Shown here piece after piece: positions 1 through 8,780 of a stretch of DNA of 64,000 nt. The notes below the pieces were generated by a model that had not been told where the DNA came from, did not search any database, and saw only the letters and a program-made list of their open reading frames with translations. The DNA is taken from positions 1 to 64,000 of the forward strand of contig VMRY01000041.1 of the NCBI GenBank assembly GCA_007713595.1. Reading direction: 5' to 3'. The translations under genes and the position numbers were made by a program. Origin of the DNA: Sedimenticola thiotaurini (GTDB taxonomy: Bacteria; Pseudomonadota; Gammaproteobacteria; Chromatiales; Chromatiaceae). Positions within the stretch are counted from its first letter, which is position 1. Each line of letters begins with the position of its first letter.

Positions 1-49
1 CTTGTCAGCTTTATGCAATATGATTTAGGATTTTTTGATGAAAACGAAG

Positions 50-77
50 AAAGGGTTGAGCCTGCGCTCAACCCTTT
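50..77. terminator. Hairpin terminator, possibly bidirectional
   Basis: An 11-bp perfect stem (AAAGGGTTGAG pairing with CTCAACCCTTT) encloses a 6-nt loop. On the plus strand it ends in TTTTCT. On the minus strand it lies 70 bases beyond the tRNA, followed by a T-rich run. It could end a gene entering from the left edge, or the rpsU-dnaG-rpoD-tRNA transcript. Confidence 0.6.
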
Positions 78-149
78 TCTGACCGAAGTGTTACCTATCT
101 CTCCGGTATAAAGTGTGACCTATGTGCTCGGTACACACCTTGATGTAGT

Positions 150-226
150 TGGTGGGCCTACTAGGACTCGAACCTAGGACCAATGGATTATGAGTCCACT
201 GCTCTAACCAACTGAGCTATAGGCCC
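150..226 (-). tRNA. tRNA with CAT anticodon, probably tRNA-Ile2
   Basis: A complete 77-nt cloverleaf reads on the minus strand: a 7-bp acceptor stem (GGGCCTA/TAGGCCC), D arm, anticodon loop CTCATAA, variable loop TGGTC, T loop TTCGAGT, and an encoded CCA end. The CAT anticodon fits elongator Met or the lysidine-modified Ile2. Two things favour Ile2: the TTGGTC variable region resembles enterobacterial ileX rather than metT, and E. coli ileX also lies close to rpoD. A tRNA identity scan would decide. It lies 16 bases downstream of rpoD. Confidence 0.93.
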
Positions 227-241
227 GTAAAGCGGGTGTGC

Positions 242-2098
242 TTACAAGTCTCCGTCGAGGAAACTGCGCAGATTCTCGGACCGGGAAGGGTGACGCAATT
301 TGCGCAGTGCCTTGGCTTCGATCTGACGAATACGCTCACGGGTAACATCGAACTGTTTACCTACCTCTTCGAGGGTGTGGTCGGTATTCATGTCGATGCC
401 GAAACGCATGCGCAGTACTTTGGCCTCTCTTGAGGTCAGTCCGCACAGCATGTTCTGCGTGGCTTCGCGCAGACCTTCACCGGTAGCGGAATCGATGGGA
501 GAGATTACACCAGAATCCTCTATGAAGTCACCTAAATGTGAATCTTCATCGTCACCAATGGGCGTCTCCATGGAGATGGGCTCTTTGGCTATCTTCAGTA
601 CCTTGCGGACCTTGTCTTCCGGCATGTCCATGCGCTCAGCCAGCTCTTCTGGAGTGGCTTCACGACCCATCTCCTGAACCATCTGGCGGGAGATGCGATT
701 GAGTTTGTTAATGGTCTCAATCATGTGTACCGGGATGCGGATGGTGCGGGCCTGATCCGCAATGGAGCGGGTGATGGCCTGTCTGATCCACCAGGTTGCA
801 TAGGTAGAGAATTTGTAACCGCGGCGGTATTCAAACTTGTCTACGGCCTTCATCAGGCCAATATTGCCTTCCTGAATCAGATCCAGGAACTGCAGGCCGC
901 GGTTGGTGTATTTTTTGGCGATAGAGATAACCAGACGCAGGTTGGCTTCCACCATCTCTTTCTTGGCGCGACGGGCCTTGGCTTCGCCAATGGACATCTG
1001 CCGGTTGATCTCTTTGATCTCAAAGATGGCAAGCTTGCTGCGCTGTTCCAGATCGAGCAGTTTCTTTTGAGCCCGAAGAATATCGTCCTTAACCTCTTCC
1101 AGTGACTCAGCATAGGCCTTGCCGGACTTGATCTGTTGATCGGTCCAGGTCAGGTCGGTCTCGTTGTCTGGAAAGGAGGTAATAAACTCCTTTCGCGGCA
1201 TCTTGGAGGTGTTGACGCACAGATCCATGATGCTGCGCTCCTGGCTGCGTACAAACGCGATACTGCTGCGCAGATTCTCGACCAGGGCGTTGAATACTTT
1301 TGGGCTGTAGCGGAATTCCATGAACGCTTCGGTCAGAGCGGTTGCGGCGGCAACGGTTTTCTTGTGTTCACGTCCGTTCTTTTCCAGTGCTGCGGCATGG
1401 GCTTTGTGGGCCTTGCGCAGTATTTTTGTGTTTTCAGCGGCTAGTTCCGGATCTGGCCCGCGATTGGGATCTTCTTCATCCTCGCTGGAGTCATCATCAT
1501 CTTCGTCATCATCATCGCTGTCAGCTTTATTGCTGGCTTCTTTGGCGTTAACAGAGGGGGTAGGTATGATCGGATGATGCTCTTCCGGTTGTGCGAATCC
1601 TACGATGACATCGGTGAGACGCATCTCTTCAGTCTCAACCTTGTCAAACATCTCAAGTACATTGATGATGGTGTCGGGGAAGGTTGACAGGGCAGCCAGT
1701 ACCTGGTTCTGCCCCTCTTCAATGCGTTTGGCGATCTTCAGTTCGCCCTCGCGGGTGAGCAGCTCAACGGTGCCCATTTCGCGCATATACATGCGAACCG
1801 GATCGGTCGTGCGGCCAAAGTCGCTGTCGACGCTGGCGAGTGCAGCAGCCGCTTCTTCTGCGGCATCATCGTCGGCAGACACGGCTGAATCGTTCATTAC
1901 CTGATCATCTGCGTCCGGCGCACTCTCATGCACTTGAATGCCCATATCGTTGATCATCCGAATGATATCTTCTATCTGTTCGGGCTCTACGATACCGTCG
2001 GGTAGGTGGTCATTCACTTCGGCGTAGGTTAGGAAACCTTGTTCTTTACCTTTCGCAATGAGTTGCTTGAGCTGGGATTGTTGTTGTACCTTATCCAT
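242..2098 (-). CDS. rpoD: RNA polymerase primary sigma factor RpoD (sigma-70)
   Basis: This is the housekeeping sigma factor, directing RNA polymerase to -10/-35 promoters. At 618 residues it has the usual group 1 length. Visible in order are region 1.1 (N-terminal 80 residues), the [12 protein letters not shown] entry to region 1.2, a long non-conserved region, regions 2.1-2.4 ([16 protein letters not shown], then RTIRIPVHM), region 3, and the region 4.2 helix-turn-helix with [18 protein letters not shown]. The non-conserved region carries a very acidic run of Asp, Glu and Ser around residues 190-215. The start has a good AGGCAGGAA ribosome site. It is the last protein gene of the rpsU-yqeY-dnaG-rpoD unit and is followed by the tRNA. 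Confidence 0.98.
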   Translation of the reverse strand: MDKVQQQSQLKQLIAKGKEQGFLTYAEVNDHLPDGIVEPEQIEDIIRMINDMGIQVHESAPDADDQVMNDSAVSADDDAAEEAAAALASVDSDFGRTTDPVRMYMREMGTVELLTREGELKIAKRIEEGQNQVLAALSTFPDTIINVLEMFDKVETEEMRLTDVIVGFAQPEEHHPIIPTPSVNAKEASNKADSDDDDEDDDDSSEDEEDPNRGPDPELAAENTKILRKAHKAHAAALEKNGREHKKTVAAATALTEAFMEFRYSPKVFNALVENLRSSIAFVRSQERSIMDLCVNTSKMPRKEFITSFPDNETDLTWTDQQIKSGKAYAESLEEVKDDILRAQKKLLDLEQRSKLAIFEIKEINRQMSIGEAKARRAKKEMVEANLRLVISIAKKYTNRGLQFLDLIQEGNIGLMKAVDKFEYRRGYKFSTYATWWIRQAITRSIADQARTIRIPVHMIETINKLNRISRQMVQEMGREATPEELAERMDMPEDKVRKVLKIAKEPISMETPIGDDEDSHLGDFIEDSGVISPIDSATGEGLREATQNMLCGLTSREAKVLRMRFGIDMNTDHTLEEVGKQFDVTRERIRQIEAKALRKLRHPSRSENLRSFLDGDL

Positions 2099-2203
2099 TT
2101 CCTGCCTTAAATTCTAAGGGGCGTGCGCGAATGTCAAGCGGCGAAGTATAGCCTTTATTTGACAGGGTTTCTACTCGCACACAGCAAAATGTCCCGGATT
2201 GAT

Positions 2204-2231
2204 GTGCCAGAGATCACGCTCTGTCTGGCAC
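2204..2231 (-). other. Intercistronic RNA hairpin between dnaG and rpoD
   Basis: An 8-bp perfect stem (GTGCCAGA/TCTGGCAC) with a 12-nt loop begins one base after the dnaG stop codon. There is no T run after it, so it is not a clear terminator. In E. coli the dnaG-rpoD junction is a known processing and attenuation point of this operon. A similar mRNA-stability or processing role here is inference. Confidence 0.45.
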
Positions 2232-2232
2232 T

Positions 2233-4008
2233 TCATTCCGAACGTTTATGTGAGTCAGTAATTTTCTGTTTTTCAGAAAGTAGCTGTCGCAGGTGCTGCT
2301 TCTCCTGTTCGGAAGCATCTCCTGTGCTGACTCGTTCCAGCAATTGGCTGGTCTCCTGTTCGTGTTGCTGTTCTACCAACCGCTGTAGAGCGCCGCGAAA
2401 CTCTTGGTCCATGCCGCTCTCGGGTGTGGATAACTCAGTTGCAGTGCGCCAGATCTTCACCAGGTGGGGGAATTCTGGCTCTTCTCGCCAGCGTTCGATT
2501 ATCTGTGCAGCCTTAAGATTAGGTTGAATCTGCACAATTTCAAGGAGTTGTCTTAATAAATTGATGCCTGGAGCACGCAAATTGTGCCATCCAGTGGGTA
2601 ATTCGGTTAAAAGTGCCAGTTCTGGTTTGAGTAAGAACAGGGTAATGGCCCGGCGGATTGGGGATACGGTTTGCTGCGCGCCCTGTCTTTTCCGCAGGGG
2701 TTGTCGCTTTCCGCTTTTTTCCTGCATCGGTGTTGTGCCCAGCTGCCCTTGCGTCAGTCCCACATGCTCAGAGAGACGCTTGTGCATCATCTCTCTGAAC
2801 AGGCCAGCAGGGAGTTTTGCTAACAGGGGCTTGGCTTGTTCGGCCATTTTTGCCCGGCCGCCCAGTGACTGCATATCTACTTCGGATTCCAGTTTGTCGA
2901 ACAGAAAGCTGGAGAGCGGGGTTGATTGAGCGATACGCTGCTCGAATTGTTCCTGGCCCTCCTTGCGGATCAGTGTGTCAGGATCTTCACCCTCTGGCAG
3001 GAACAGAAAACGTGCCTCCCGGCCATCACGCATCAGGGGTAGAGATGTTTCCAGCGCCTTCCAGCCAGCATCACGTCCGGCCCGGTCACCATCAAAGCAG
3101 AAAATCACCTCGGAGGTGGTGCGGAACAGCTTTTCCAGGTGCTCGGCGGAGGTGGCTGTCCCCAGGGTGGCGACGGCGTAGCGGATGCCGAACTGTGCCA
3201 GCGCAACGACATCCATGTAGCCCTCGACCACCATCAAGCGCTCTATTTTACGCAGTGCCTTTCTGGCCTCGTAGAGTCCGTAAAGCTCTTTGCCTTTATG
3301 GAATACAACGGTCTCCGGCGAGTTCAGGTACTTGGGCTTGCCATCGCCCAGAATTCGACCGCCAAAGGCGATAGTCTGGCCTCGATGATTGCGAATAGGG
3401 AACATGATGCGATCACGGAAGCGGTCATAGCACTTGTCATCTTCCGGCTCAGAGATCATCCCCGTCTTGCGTAAAAGTTCCAGCTCTTTTTCAGATTGCC
3501 CCTGCTGTTTGATCAGGTTGTCCCAGCCGGGTGGTGCATAGCCAACGGCAAACTCGGCGCTGATCTCACCTGTCAATCCGCGTTGCTTCAGGTAGTTGAC
3601 GGCTTTGGTCGCGTCCGGGTGTTTGCGCAGCTGCCATTGGAAATAGCGGGTGGTCTGATCGAGACTTTCATAGAGTGGTCGATAGTCTGGTCCGCTATCG
3701 CCTCCGGCCTCCCGGGGAACTTCCAGCCCGGCGCGGGCTGCCAGTTCTTCAACGGAATCAACAAAGCCCAGGTTGTCGTATTCCATGAGGAAGCCGATAG
3801 CGGTGCCATGGGCGCCACAGCCAAAACAGTGATAAAACTGTTTTTCACGACTGACGGTAAAGGAGGGCGTCTTTTCGCTGTGGAACGGGCAGCAGGCCTG
3901 GTAATCCTTGCCGGTCTTCTTCAGTTGAACACGGCTGTTGATCAGGTCGACGATGTCGACACGATTCAGCAGTTCGTCAATGAAGTGTGCAGGGATCTTT
4001 CCGGCCAT
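2233..4008 (-). CDS. dnaG: DNA primase DnaG
   Basis: The protein synthesises RNA primers for lagging-strand replication and works with DnaB helicase. The N-terminal CHC2 zinc site is intact: Cys40, His43, Cys61 and Cys64, the same numbering as E. coli. The RNA polymerase core and Toprim domain follow, with MVVEGYMDVVAL and CFDGDRAGRDAG. The C-terminal helicase-binding part (about residues 430-591) is Gln- and Glu-rich and much less conserved. The length of 591 is normal. It lies between yqeY and rpoD in the macromolecular-synthesis operon, and a hairpin separates it from rpoD. Confidence 0.98.
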   Translation of the reverse strand: MAGKIPAHFIDELLNRVDIVDLINSRVQLKKTGKDYQACCPFHSEKTPSFTVSREKQFYHCFGCGAHGTAIGFLMEYDNLGFVDSVEELAARAGLEVPREAGGDSGPDYRPLYESLDQTTRYFQWQLRKHPDATKAVNYLKQRGLTGEISAEFAVGYAPPGWDNLIKQQGQSEKELELLRKTGMISEPEDDKCYDRFRDRIMFPIRNHRGQTIAFGGRILGDGKPKYLNSPETVVFHKGKELYGLYEARKALRKIERLMVVEGYMDVVALAQFGIRYAVATLGTATSAEHLEKLFRTTSEVIFCFDGDRAGRDAGWKALETSLPLMRDGREARFLFLPEGEDPDTLIRKEGQEQFEQRIAQSTPLSSFLFDKLESEVDMQSLGGRAKMAEQAKPLLAKLPAGLFREMMHKRLSEHVGLTQGQLGTTPMQEKSGKRQPLRKRQGAQQTVSPIRRAITLFLLKPELALLTELPTGWHNLRAPGINLLRQLLEIVQIQPNLKAAQIIERWREEPEFPHLVKIWRTATELSTPESGMDQEFRGALQRLVEQQHEQETSQLLERVSTGDASEQEKQHLRQLLSEKQKITDSHKRSE

Positions 4009-4105
4009 ATTGCAATAGTATCCCGTAATTTCTACTGCGCAGAGACCAAAAAGCTCCGGTCATAAAATATGCCAGAGCTTCTGTTGGATTGTCAGGGTGA
4101 CTGAA

Positions 4106-4549
4106 TCAGCTGCTAAGTTGCTGTTTTATCAGGCCGCTGACGGCGCCCATGTCTGCACGTCCCTGCATTTTTGGCTTCAGTTGGCCCATTACTTTACCCA
4201 TGTCGCGAATCGATTCAGCGCCTGTGCTCTGGATCGCCTCTTGGATCATGGCGGTAATTTCATCTTCCGTCAGGGCCGTTGGCAGGTAATCCTGAAGGAC
4301 GGTGATCTCGAAGGCTTCCTGCTCAGCGAGTTCTGGTCGGCTGGCCTGTTCATACTGGGTAATGGAGTCGCGACGTTGCTTCACCATCTTGTCCAGTACG
4401 ACCAGAACTTGGGTGTCATCCAGCTCGATCCGCTCATCAACCTCGCGCTGCTTAATCGCCGCCATCAAAAGACGAATCACGCCTAAGCGGGGTTTGTCAC
4501 CCCCCTTCATGGCGGCTTTCATGTCGTCCTGGATACGTTGCTTTAGCAT
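4106..4549 (-). CDS. yqeY: GatB/YqeY domain protein
   Basis: A 147-residue stand-alone YqeY protein, homologous to the tRNA-binding tail domain of the GatB amidotransferase subunit. The typical opening (MLKQRIQDDMKAAMKGGD) and the RLLMAAIKQREVDER and VLQDYLPTALTEDEI segments are present. Its cellular role is not established; a tRNA-related function is inferred from the family. It sits between rpsU and dnaG, 21 bases after rpsU, a common gammaproteobacterial arrangement, and is probably co-transcribed with them. Confidence 0.95.
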   Translation of the reverse strand: MLKQRIQDDMKAAMKGGDKPRLGVIRLLMAAIKQREVDERIELDDTQVLVVLDKMVKQRRDSITQYEQASRPELAEQEAFEITVLQDYLPTALTEDEITAMIQEAIQSTGAESIRDMGKVMGQLKPKMQGRADMGAVSGLIKQQLSS

Positions 4550-4570
4550 GGAATGAGCGGTAGTGTCAGA

Positions 4571-4786
4571 TTAATACTGACGATCCCACTTGCGGTTTTC
4601 GCGGGAGACTTTCTTCAGGTGACGCTTCACTGCAGCGGCCGCTTTACGCTTGCGCTCAGTGGTTGGCTTTTCGTAGTGTTCGCGACGACGAACTTCAGCC
4701 AGTACCCCGGCTTTCTCACAACCGCGCTTAAAGCGGCGCATTGCGACTTCAAAAGGCTCGTTTTCTTTGACTCGTACGTTGGGCAT
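4571..4786 (-). CDS. rpsU: Small ribosomal subunit protein bS21
   Basis: A 71-residue, strongly basic protein starting [19 protein letters not shown] and ending in Lys/Arg-rich helices, exactly the bS21 family. It joins the 30S subunit and helps initiation on mRNA. The frame stays open 27 codons further upstream, but the ATG at 4786 is preceded by a GAGGTGGG ribosome site and matches the universal N-terminus. It is the first gene of the rpsU-yqeY-dnaG-rpoD unit and is divergent from tsaD. Confidence 0.97.
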   Translation of the reverse strand: MPNVRVKENEPFEVAMRRFKRGCEKAGVLAEVRRREHYEKPTTERKRKAAAAVKRHLKKVSRENRKWDRQY

Positions 4787-4838
4787 TTCCCACCTCAAAA
4801 ATCGTACCAACGGGATGCTGGAAACATTAAGAGCGCGA

Positions 4839-4867
4839 ATTCTACGCAGTGTTTTAGTCTTTTGCAA
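4839..4867 (-). promoter_or_regulatory. Predicted sigma-70 promoter of rpsU operon
   Basis: On the minus strand a TTGCAA (-35) and TAGAAT (-10) are separated by exactly 17 bases, about 50 bases before the rpsU start. The -10 matches 5 of 6 consensus bases and the -35 matches 4 of 6. The position suits the first gene of the operon. Transcription start is not proven. Confidence 0.5.
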
Positions 4868-5026
4868 AAAAATTATGGATTTTTCTTAGGATGTGATGGA
4901 ATTGCAGCCTCTCCCGCGATGGGGGCGTATATAAAGGTACATCCAGATACATAGTAATAAGGTGCGGAGGTTGCAGACCCTGCCCCAGCGGGTGATTGAT
5001 GCTCGGGGTGCGGTTGAATAGAGCAG

Positions 5027-6061
5027 ATGCGGGTATTGGGAATTGAAACCTCCTGTGATGAGACAGGTGTTGCACTCTACGACAGTGATAGAGGGTTACT
5101 TGGGCATAAACTGCACAGTCAGATTGATCTGCATGCGGTCTATGGTGGTGTTGTGCCTGAGTTGGCCTCGCGAGATCACGTACGTAAGACCCTGCCCTTG
5201 ATCGCCAGCCTGCTCGATGAGACGGGGCTTTCCAAGAGCGATATCGATGGTGTTGCCTATACCGCGGGGCCTGGTTTGGTGGGGGCGTTACTGGTAGGTG
5301 CGGCTATCGGCCGTACCCTGGCCTGGGCTTGGCAGGTGCCGGCGGTGGGTGTGCATCATATGGAAGGGCATCTGCTGGCCCCCATGCTGGAGGCAGAGCG
5401 TCCGGAATTCCCGTTTGTCGCCCTGCTGGTTTCGGGTGGACACACTCAGCTGGTCGAAGTGAAGGGGATTGGTGATTACCGACTGCTTGGTGAGTCCCTG
5501 GATGATGCGGCGGGTGAGGCGTTCGACAAAACAGCCAAGATGATGGGGCTTCCCTATCCGGGCGGGCCGGAACTGGCCGCCCTGGCACTGAAGGGTGATC
5601 CAACGCGCTTTCATTTTCCTCGTCCCATGACCGATCGTCCCGGTCTGGATTTCAGTTTCAGCGGTTTGAAGACCTTTGCCTTGAATACGACGCAGCGTGA
5701 AATAGCGGCTGATGATTCAGCGGAGACCATTTTGCAGACCAAGGCGGATATTGCTCGCGCCTTTGAAGAGGCCGTAGTCGATACGCTGGTGATCAAGTGT
5801 CGGCGTGCCGTACGAGAGAGCAGTGCTGCTACACTGGTATTGGCCGGCGGAGTAAGTGCTAACCGTCACCTGCGGGAAAGGATGCAGGCGGCAATGAAGA
5901 GAGAGGGTGCCCGGGTCTATTATCCGCGCACGGAATTTTGTACTGATAACGGCGCCATGATTGCTTATGCTGGTTGGCAGCGCCTCAGGGCAGGTGCTAC
6001 CGAACCGATGGGCTTCAGTGCCAAGGCCAGATGGCCCATGGATACCCTGCCCAAGTTATAG
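5027..6061 (+). CDS. tsaD: tRNA N6-adenosine threonylcarbamoyltransferase TsaD
   Basis: The protein transfers the threonylcarbamoyl group to A37 of ANN-decoding tRNAs, with TsaB and TsaE. The N-terminus [14 protein letters not shown] is diagnostic. The metal-binding HxxxH is His111/His115 (HHMEGH). The ASKHA-fold signature [11 protein letters not shown] and the distal [11 protein letters not shown] motif are present. The length of 344 is normal. It is divergent from rpsU, as in E. coli and many relatives, with 240 bases between them. It converges on plsY, leaving one base between the stop codons. Confidence 0.97.
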   Translation: MRVLGIETSCDETGVALYDSDRGLLGHKLHSQIDLHAVYGGVVPELASRDHVRKTLPLIASLLDETGLSKSDIDGVAYTAGPGLVGALLVGAAIGRTLAWAWQVPAVGVHHMEGHLLAPMLEAERPEFPFVALLVSGGHTQLVEVKGIGDYRLLGESLDDAAGEAFDKTAKMMGLPYPGGPELAALALKGDPTRFHFPRPMTDRPGLDFSFSGLKTFALNTTQREIAADDSAETILQTKADIARAFEEAVVDTLVIKCRRAVRESSAATLVLAGGVSANRHLRERMQAAMKREGARVYYPRTEFCTDNGAMIAYAGWQRLRAGATEPMGFSAKARWPMDTLPKL

Positions 6062-6062
6062 A

Positions 6063-6671
6063 TCAGGCATCAGACTCCGGGCCCTGTTCTTTTTTGATCT
6101 TGCCTTCTGCTCCGGAGAGCAGGTTTCTGATATTACTGCGATGCCGCCAGAACAGCAGCAGACTCATAATGATCTGCATGCCAACCAGTTCTGGTGCCGG
6201 CCAGAAAAACCAGACCACCACAGGGGCCAGGGCCATCGAGACCAAGGCGGCCAGTGATGAGATATTCACTCCCTTGGCCATGAAGAGCCAGAGCAGGGCA
6301 ACAACCCCACCAATCTGCCAACTGAGGCCAAACTGGGTGCCCAATGCGGTAGCGACACCCTTGCCCCCTGCGAAGCGGAAGAAGATCGGGTAGAGATGCC
6401 CCAGGAAGGCCGCCATGGCAACAGCGGCCAGTATAACGGGCTCAACGCCGAGCAGTTTGGCAGCCAGTACTGGAAAAAAACCTTTCAGGCTGTCACCGAG
6501 CAGAGTAATAGCGGCGGCCTTTTTGCCTCCGATTCGCAGCACGTTGGTGGCTCCGGGATTATTAGACCCCTGGGTGCGCGGGTCAGGTAGTCCCATCAGC
6601 CGACAGACAAGGATAGCGCTGGAGAGAGAACCCAGCAGGTAGGCCGCAATGATTAAGAGTGCATTTGTCAT
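6063..6671 (-). CDS. plsY: Glycerol-3-phosphate acyltransferase PlsY
   Basis: An integral membrane enzyme that acylates glycerol-3-phosphate from acyl-phosphate, the first step of phospholipid synthesis alongside PlsX. The protein has 202 residues and about five hydrophobic segments. The conserved loops are present: GSLSSAILVCRLMGLPDPR, GSNNPGATNVLR and GGKGVATALG. The frame is open 25 codons upstream, but the ATG at 6671 gives the family N-terminus and has an ACAGGAAA ribosome site. It sits between tsaD and folB, a frequent gammaproteobacterial order. Confidence 0.96.
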   Translation of the reverse strand: MTNALLIIAAYLLGSLSSAILVCRLMGLPDPRTQGSNNPGATNVLRIGGKKAAAITLLGDSLKGFFPVLAAKLLGVEPVILAAVAMAAFLGHLYPIFFRFAGGKGVATALGTQFGLSWQIGGVVALLWLFMAKGVNISSLAALVSMALAPVVVWFFWPAPELVGMQIIMSLLLFWRHRSNIRNLLSGAEGKIKKEQGPESDA

Positions 6672-6813
6672 GATTTTTCCTGTCCGGCAAACCAGTGTCG
6701 GCCGATGATGCGCCAAATTGTCCCGGTAGCAGGGTATCAGGGTCAAGGGTATTTGTTATCGCGGCTGGCTGCTTTACCATGGACAGATACATTTGCAGGA
6801 AATTGGGATACCC

Positions 6814-7170
6814 ATGGATATAGTATTTTTACGTGATCTCAGAATCGAAACGGTAATTGGCATCTACGATTGGGAACGGGAGATCAAACAGACAGTGGTG
6901 CTGGATATTGAGATGAGCACCGATGTACAGCGTGCCGCAGCATCCGAAGATATTGCCGATGCGGTGGATTACAAGGCCGTTTCCAAACGCTTGATCAGTT
7001 TTGTTGAAGAGAGTGAGTTCCAGCTGGTTGAGACGCTGGCCGAGCGTTGCGCGGCAATCATACGCCAGGAGTTTGATGTACGCTGGGTCAGGTTAACCGT
7101 GAACAAGATTGGTGCGGTCAGTGCCGCCACTGATGTAGGTGTCATCATTGAGCGGGGCGAACGGTTCTGA
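6814..7170 (+). CDS. folB: Dihydroneopterin aldolase FolB
   Basis: The enzyme converts dihydroneopterin to 6-hydroxymethyl-dihydropterin in folate synthesis. The 118-residue protein shows the family pattern: MDIVFLRDLRIETVIGIYDWER, the AVDYKAVSKRL segment, and the C-terminal TDVGVIIERGER. The ATG at 6814 fits the family N-terminus; a TTG seven codons upstream is possible but unnecessary. It is followed after one base by folK, so the two are surely co-transcribed. Confidence 0.96.
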   Translation: MDIVFLRDLRIETVIGIYDWEREIKQTVVLDIEMSTDVQRAAASEDIADAVDYKAVSKRLISFVEESEFQLVETLAERCAAIIRQEFDVRWVRLTVNKIGAVSAATDVGVIIERGERF

Positions 7171-7171
7171 C

Positions 7172-7678
7172 ATGGTGAGGATCTGGATCAGCCTGGGCAG
7201 TAACATCGACCGGGAAAAAAATATTCGGGCGGCACTGCATGATCTGCATGCAGAGTTTGGACCTTTACAGATATCCAGAGTGTATGAGAGTGAGGCGGTA
7301 GGCTTTTCTGGTGACGCCTTTTACAACCTGGTAGTGGGGCTTGATACTGATCGGACGGCCGCGGATTTAATGACCAGGTTTCGTGAAATCGAGTCGGATC
7401 ACGGTAGAACCCGGGAAGGGGGAGGCTTTGCCTCACGAACCCTGGATATTGATCTGCTCACTTATGGTGATGAGGTGATGGATGTCAACGGCGCCCATCT
7501 GCCCCGGGATGAGATAACCCGTTACGCCTTTGTACTGTTGCCATTGTCGGAGCTGGCGGCTGACAGCGTTCATCCTGAACTGGGATTAAGCTATAGAGAG
7601 ATGTGGGCGGCGTTTGATCATACCGCCCAGCGGCTCTGGCCGGTGCCATTTGAAATAGACATCCCTGATATTAACTGA
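7172..7678 (+). CDS. folK: HPPK, 2-amino-4-hydroxy-6-hydroxymethyldihydropteridine pyrophosphokinase
   Basis: The enzyme uses ATP to pyrophosphorylate hydroxymethyl-dihydropterin, the step after FolB. Residues 1-20 give ISLGSNIDREKNIRAAL. The Mg-binding region reads RTLDIDLLTYGD, followed by LPRDEITRYAFVLLPLSELA. At 168 residues it is typical. The ATG is one base after the folB stop, indicating translational coupling. A PTR1-like reductase lies about 240 bases downstream on the other strand. Confidence 0.95.
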   Translation: MVRIWISLGSNIDREKNIRAALHDLHAEFGPLQISRVYESEAVGFSGDAFYNLVVGLDTDRTAADLMTRFREIESDHGRTREGGGFASRTLDIDLLTYGDEVMDVNGAHLPRDEITRYAFVLLPLSELAADSVHPELGLSYREMWAAFDHTAQRLWPVPFEIDIPDIN

Positions 7679-7709
7679 TTACCTGTGCTGCTACGCGATA
7701 ACTAATTTG

Positions 7710-7768
7710 ATCGGGGCTTGCGCACCCCTACGGCGTGTCACTTTTGTTTCGGCAAAAGTGACCAAAAC
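7710..7768. repeat. Possible dispersed repeat with two hairpins
   Basis: Two inverted repeats stand side by side downstream of folK: GGGG/CCCC (7713-7728) and a perfect 10-bp GTCACTTTTG/CAAAAGTGAC (7737-7762) with loop TTTCGG, followed by CAAAACCATGG. From memory, closely similar non-coding strings occur in many proteobacterial genomes. A genome-wide self-comparison is needed to call it a repeat family. It may also end folBK transcription. Confidence 0.35.
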
Positions 7769-7914
7769 CATGGCTTCGTAATACCACCCTGATCCCTGGC
7801 TTCTTCCGTTGCTCGGTGGTATGAAAGTCGCGATAAGTGCGGCATCTCAACATCAGAGCGTCTTATTGTTATTCTGTGATGCCACGTCTGCATTTTGCGA
7901 GTACTCATGAATGA

Positions 7915-8658
7915 TTATTGCTGCACGCTCCGGCCACCATCGACTGCAATAACCTGCCCTGTAATATAGGGCGCATCCAACGCGAGAAAACGTACCGTGC
8001 GGGCGATGTCAGCGGGTGTGCCGATACTGCCCAGCTGGGTGCGGGAGAGGATGTCGGTCTTGGCCTGTTCACTGAGGGTTTGGTCTGGCCAGAGAATAGC
8101 CCCCGGTGCTACGCCATTGACCCGGATCTCCGGTCCCAGTTCCCGCGCCAGGGATTTCACCATCATGGCGTTACCCGCCTTGGCCATGCAGTAGATCGGG
8201 TGCTCAGCCAGGGGGCGATCGGCATGGATATCCAGCAGGTTGATTATCGCGCCCTGCTGCTTTTTCAGTAGCGGTGCGGCAGCGGCAGCGAGAAAGAAGG
8301 GTGCCTTGAGATTACTGCCCATCAGCTCATCCCACTGCCGGGTATCCAGTTGTGCCATTGGGGTGGGATAGAAGGCGGAGGCGTTATTCACCAGCAGATC
8401 CAAACGGCCGCGCCACTGTTCGATCTGCTGGATTATCTCTCCGAGCTTGTCTGTCTGATTCAGATCGGACTGAACCAGTAAGACAGAATCAGCACGGGTG
8501 GATTCCAGTTCGTCTTTCAATGATTCCGCCGCAGTGGCCGAACTGCGATAATGTATGACGATATCCATATCGCACTGGTGCAGCGTACGGGCTATCTCGG
8601 CACCGATTCGCTGGGCGGCGCCGGTAATCAGGGCAACGGGTTTATTTGCTGGTGCCAC
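7915..8658 (-). CDS. Pteridine reductase-like short-chain dehydrogenase
   Basis: A 247-residue SDR with the NAD(P) site TGAAQRIG (residues 12-19) and the catalytic Tyr156-x3-Lys160 in IYCMAK. The usual catalytic Ser is replaced by Asp143 (NLLDIHADRPL). This Asp-Tyr-Lys arrangement, together with HYRSS after beta-2, is characteristic of PTR1/FolM-type pteridine reductases, which reduce dihydrofolate or dihydropterins with NADPH. The nearby folB and folK on the other strand support a folate role. The start has weak ribosome-site support. The exact substrate is inferred. Confidence 0.85.
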   Translation of the reverse strand: MAPANKPVALITGAAQRIGAEIARTLHQCDMDIVIHYRSSATAAESLKDELESTRADSVLLVQSDLNQTDKLGEIIQQIEQWRGRLDLLVNNASAFYPTPMAQLDTRQWDELMGSNLKAPFFLAAAAAPLLKKQQGAIINLLDIHADRPLAEHPIYCMAKAGNAMMVKSLARELGPEIRVNGVAPGAILWPDQTLSEQAKTDILSRTQLGSIGTPADIARTVRFLALDAPYITGQVIAVDGGRSVQQ

Positions 8659-8780
8659 GTCTGGCTCTCCCTCGATTTCTGCTCACCCCCTGGAGTTGCT
8701 AAACTAGAGGGCAAAGATATGTCGCAATTGTGCGATTCTACCCTCTCACTTTATACCGAACAGGCAGGTTTACGAAATTC

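Noticed and set aside
1485-1530. CAT/CATC-type short repeat (possible microsatellite)
   Set aside because: It is the coding strand complement of the acidic Asp/Glu run in RpoD, explained by protein composition.
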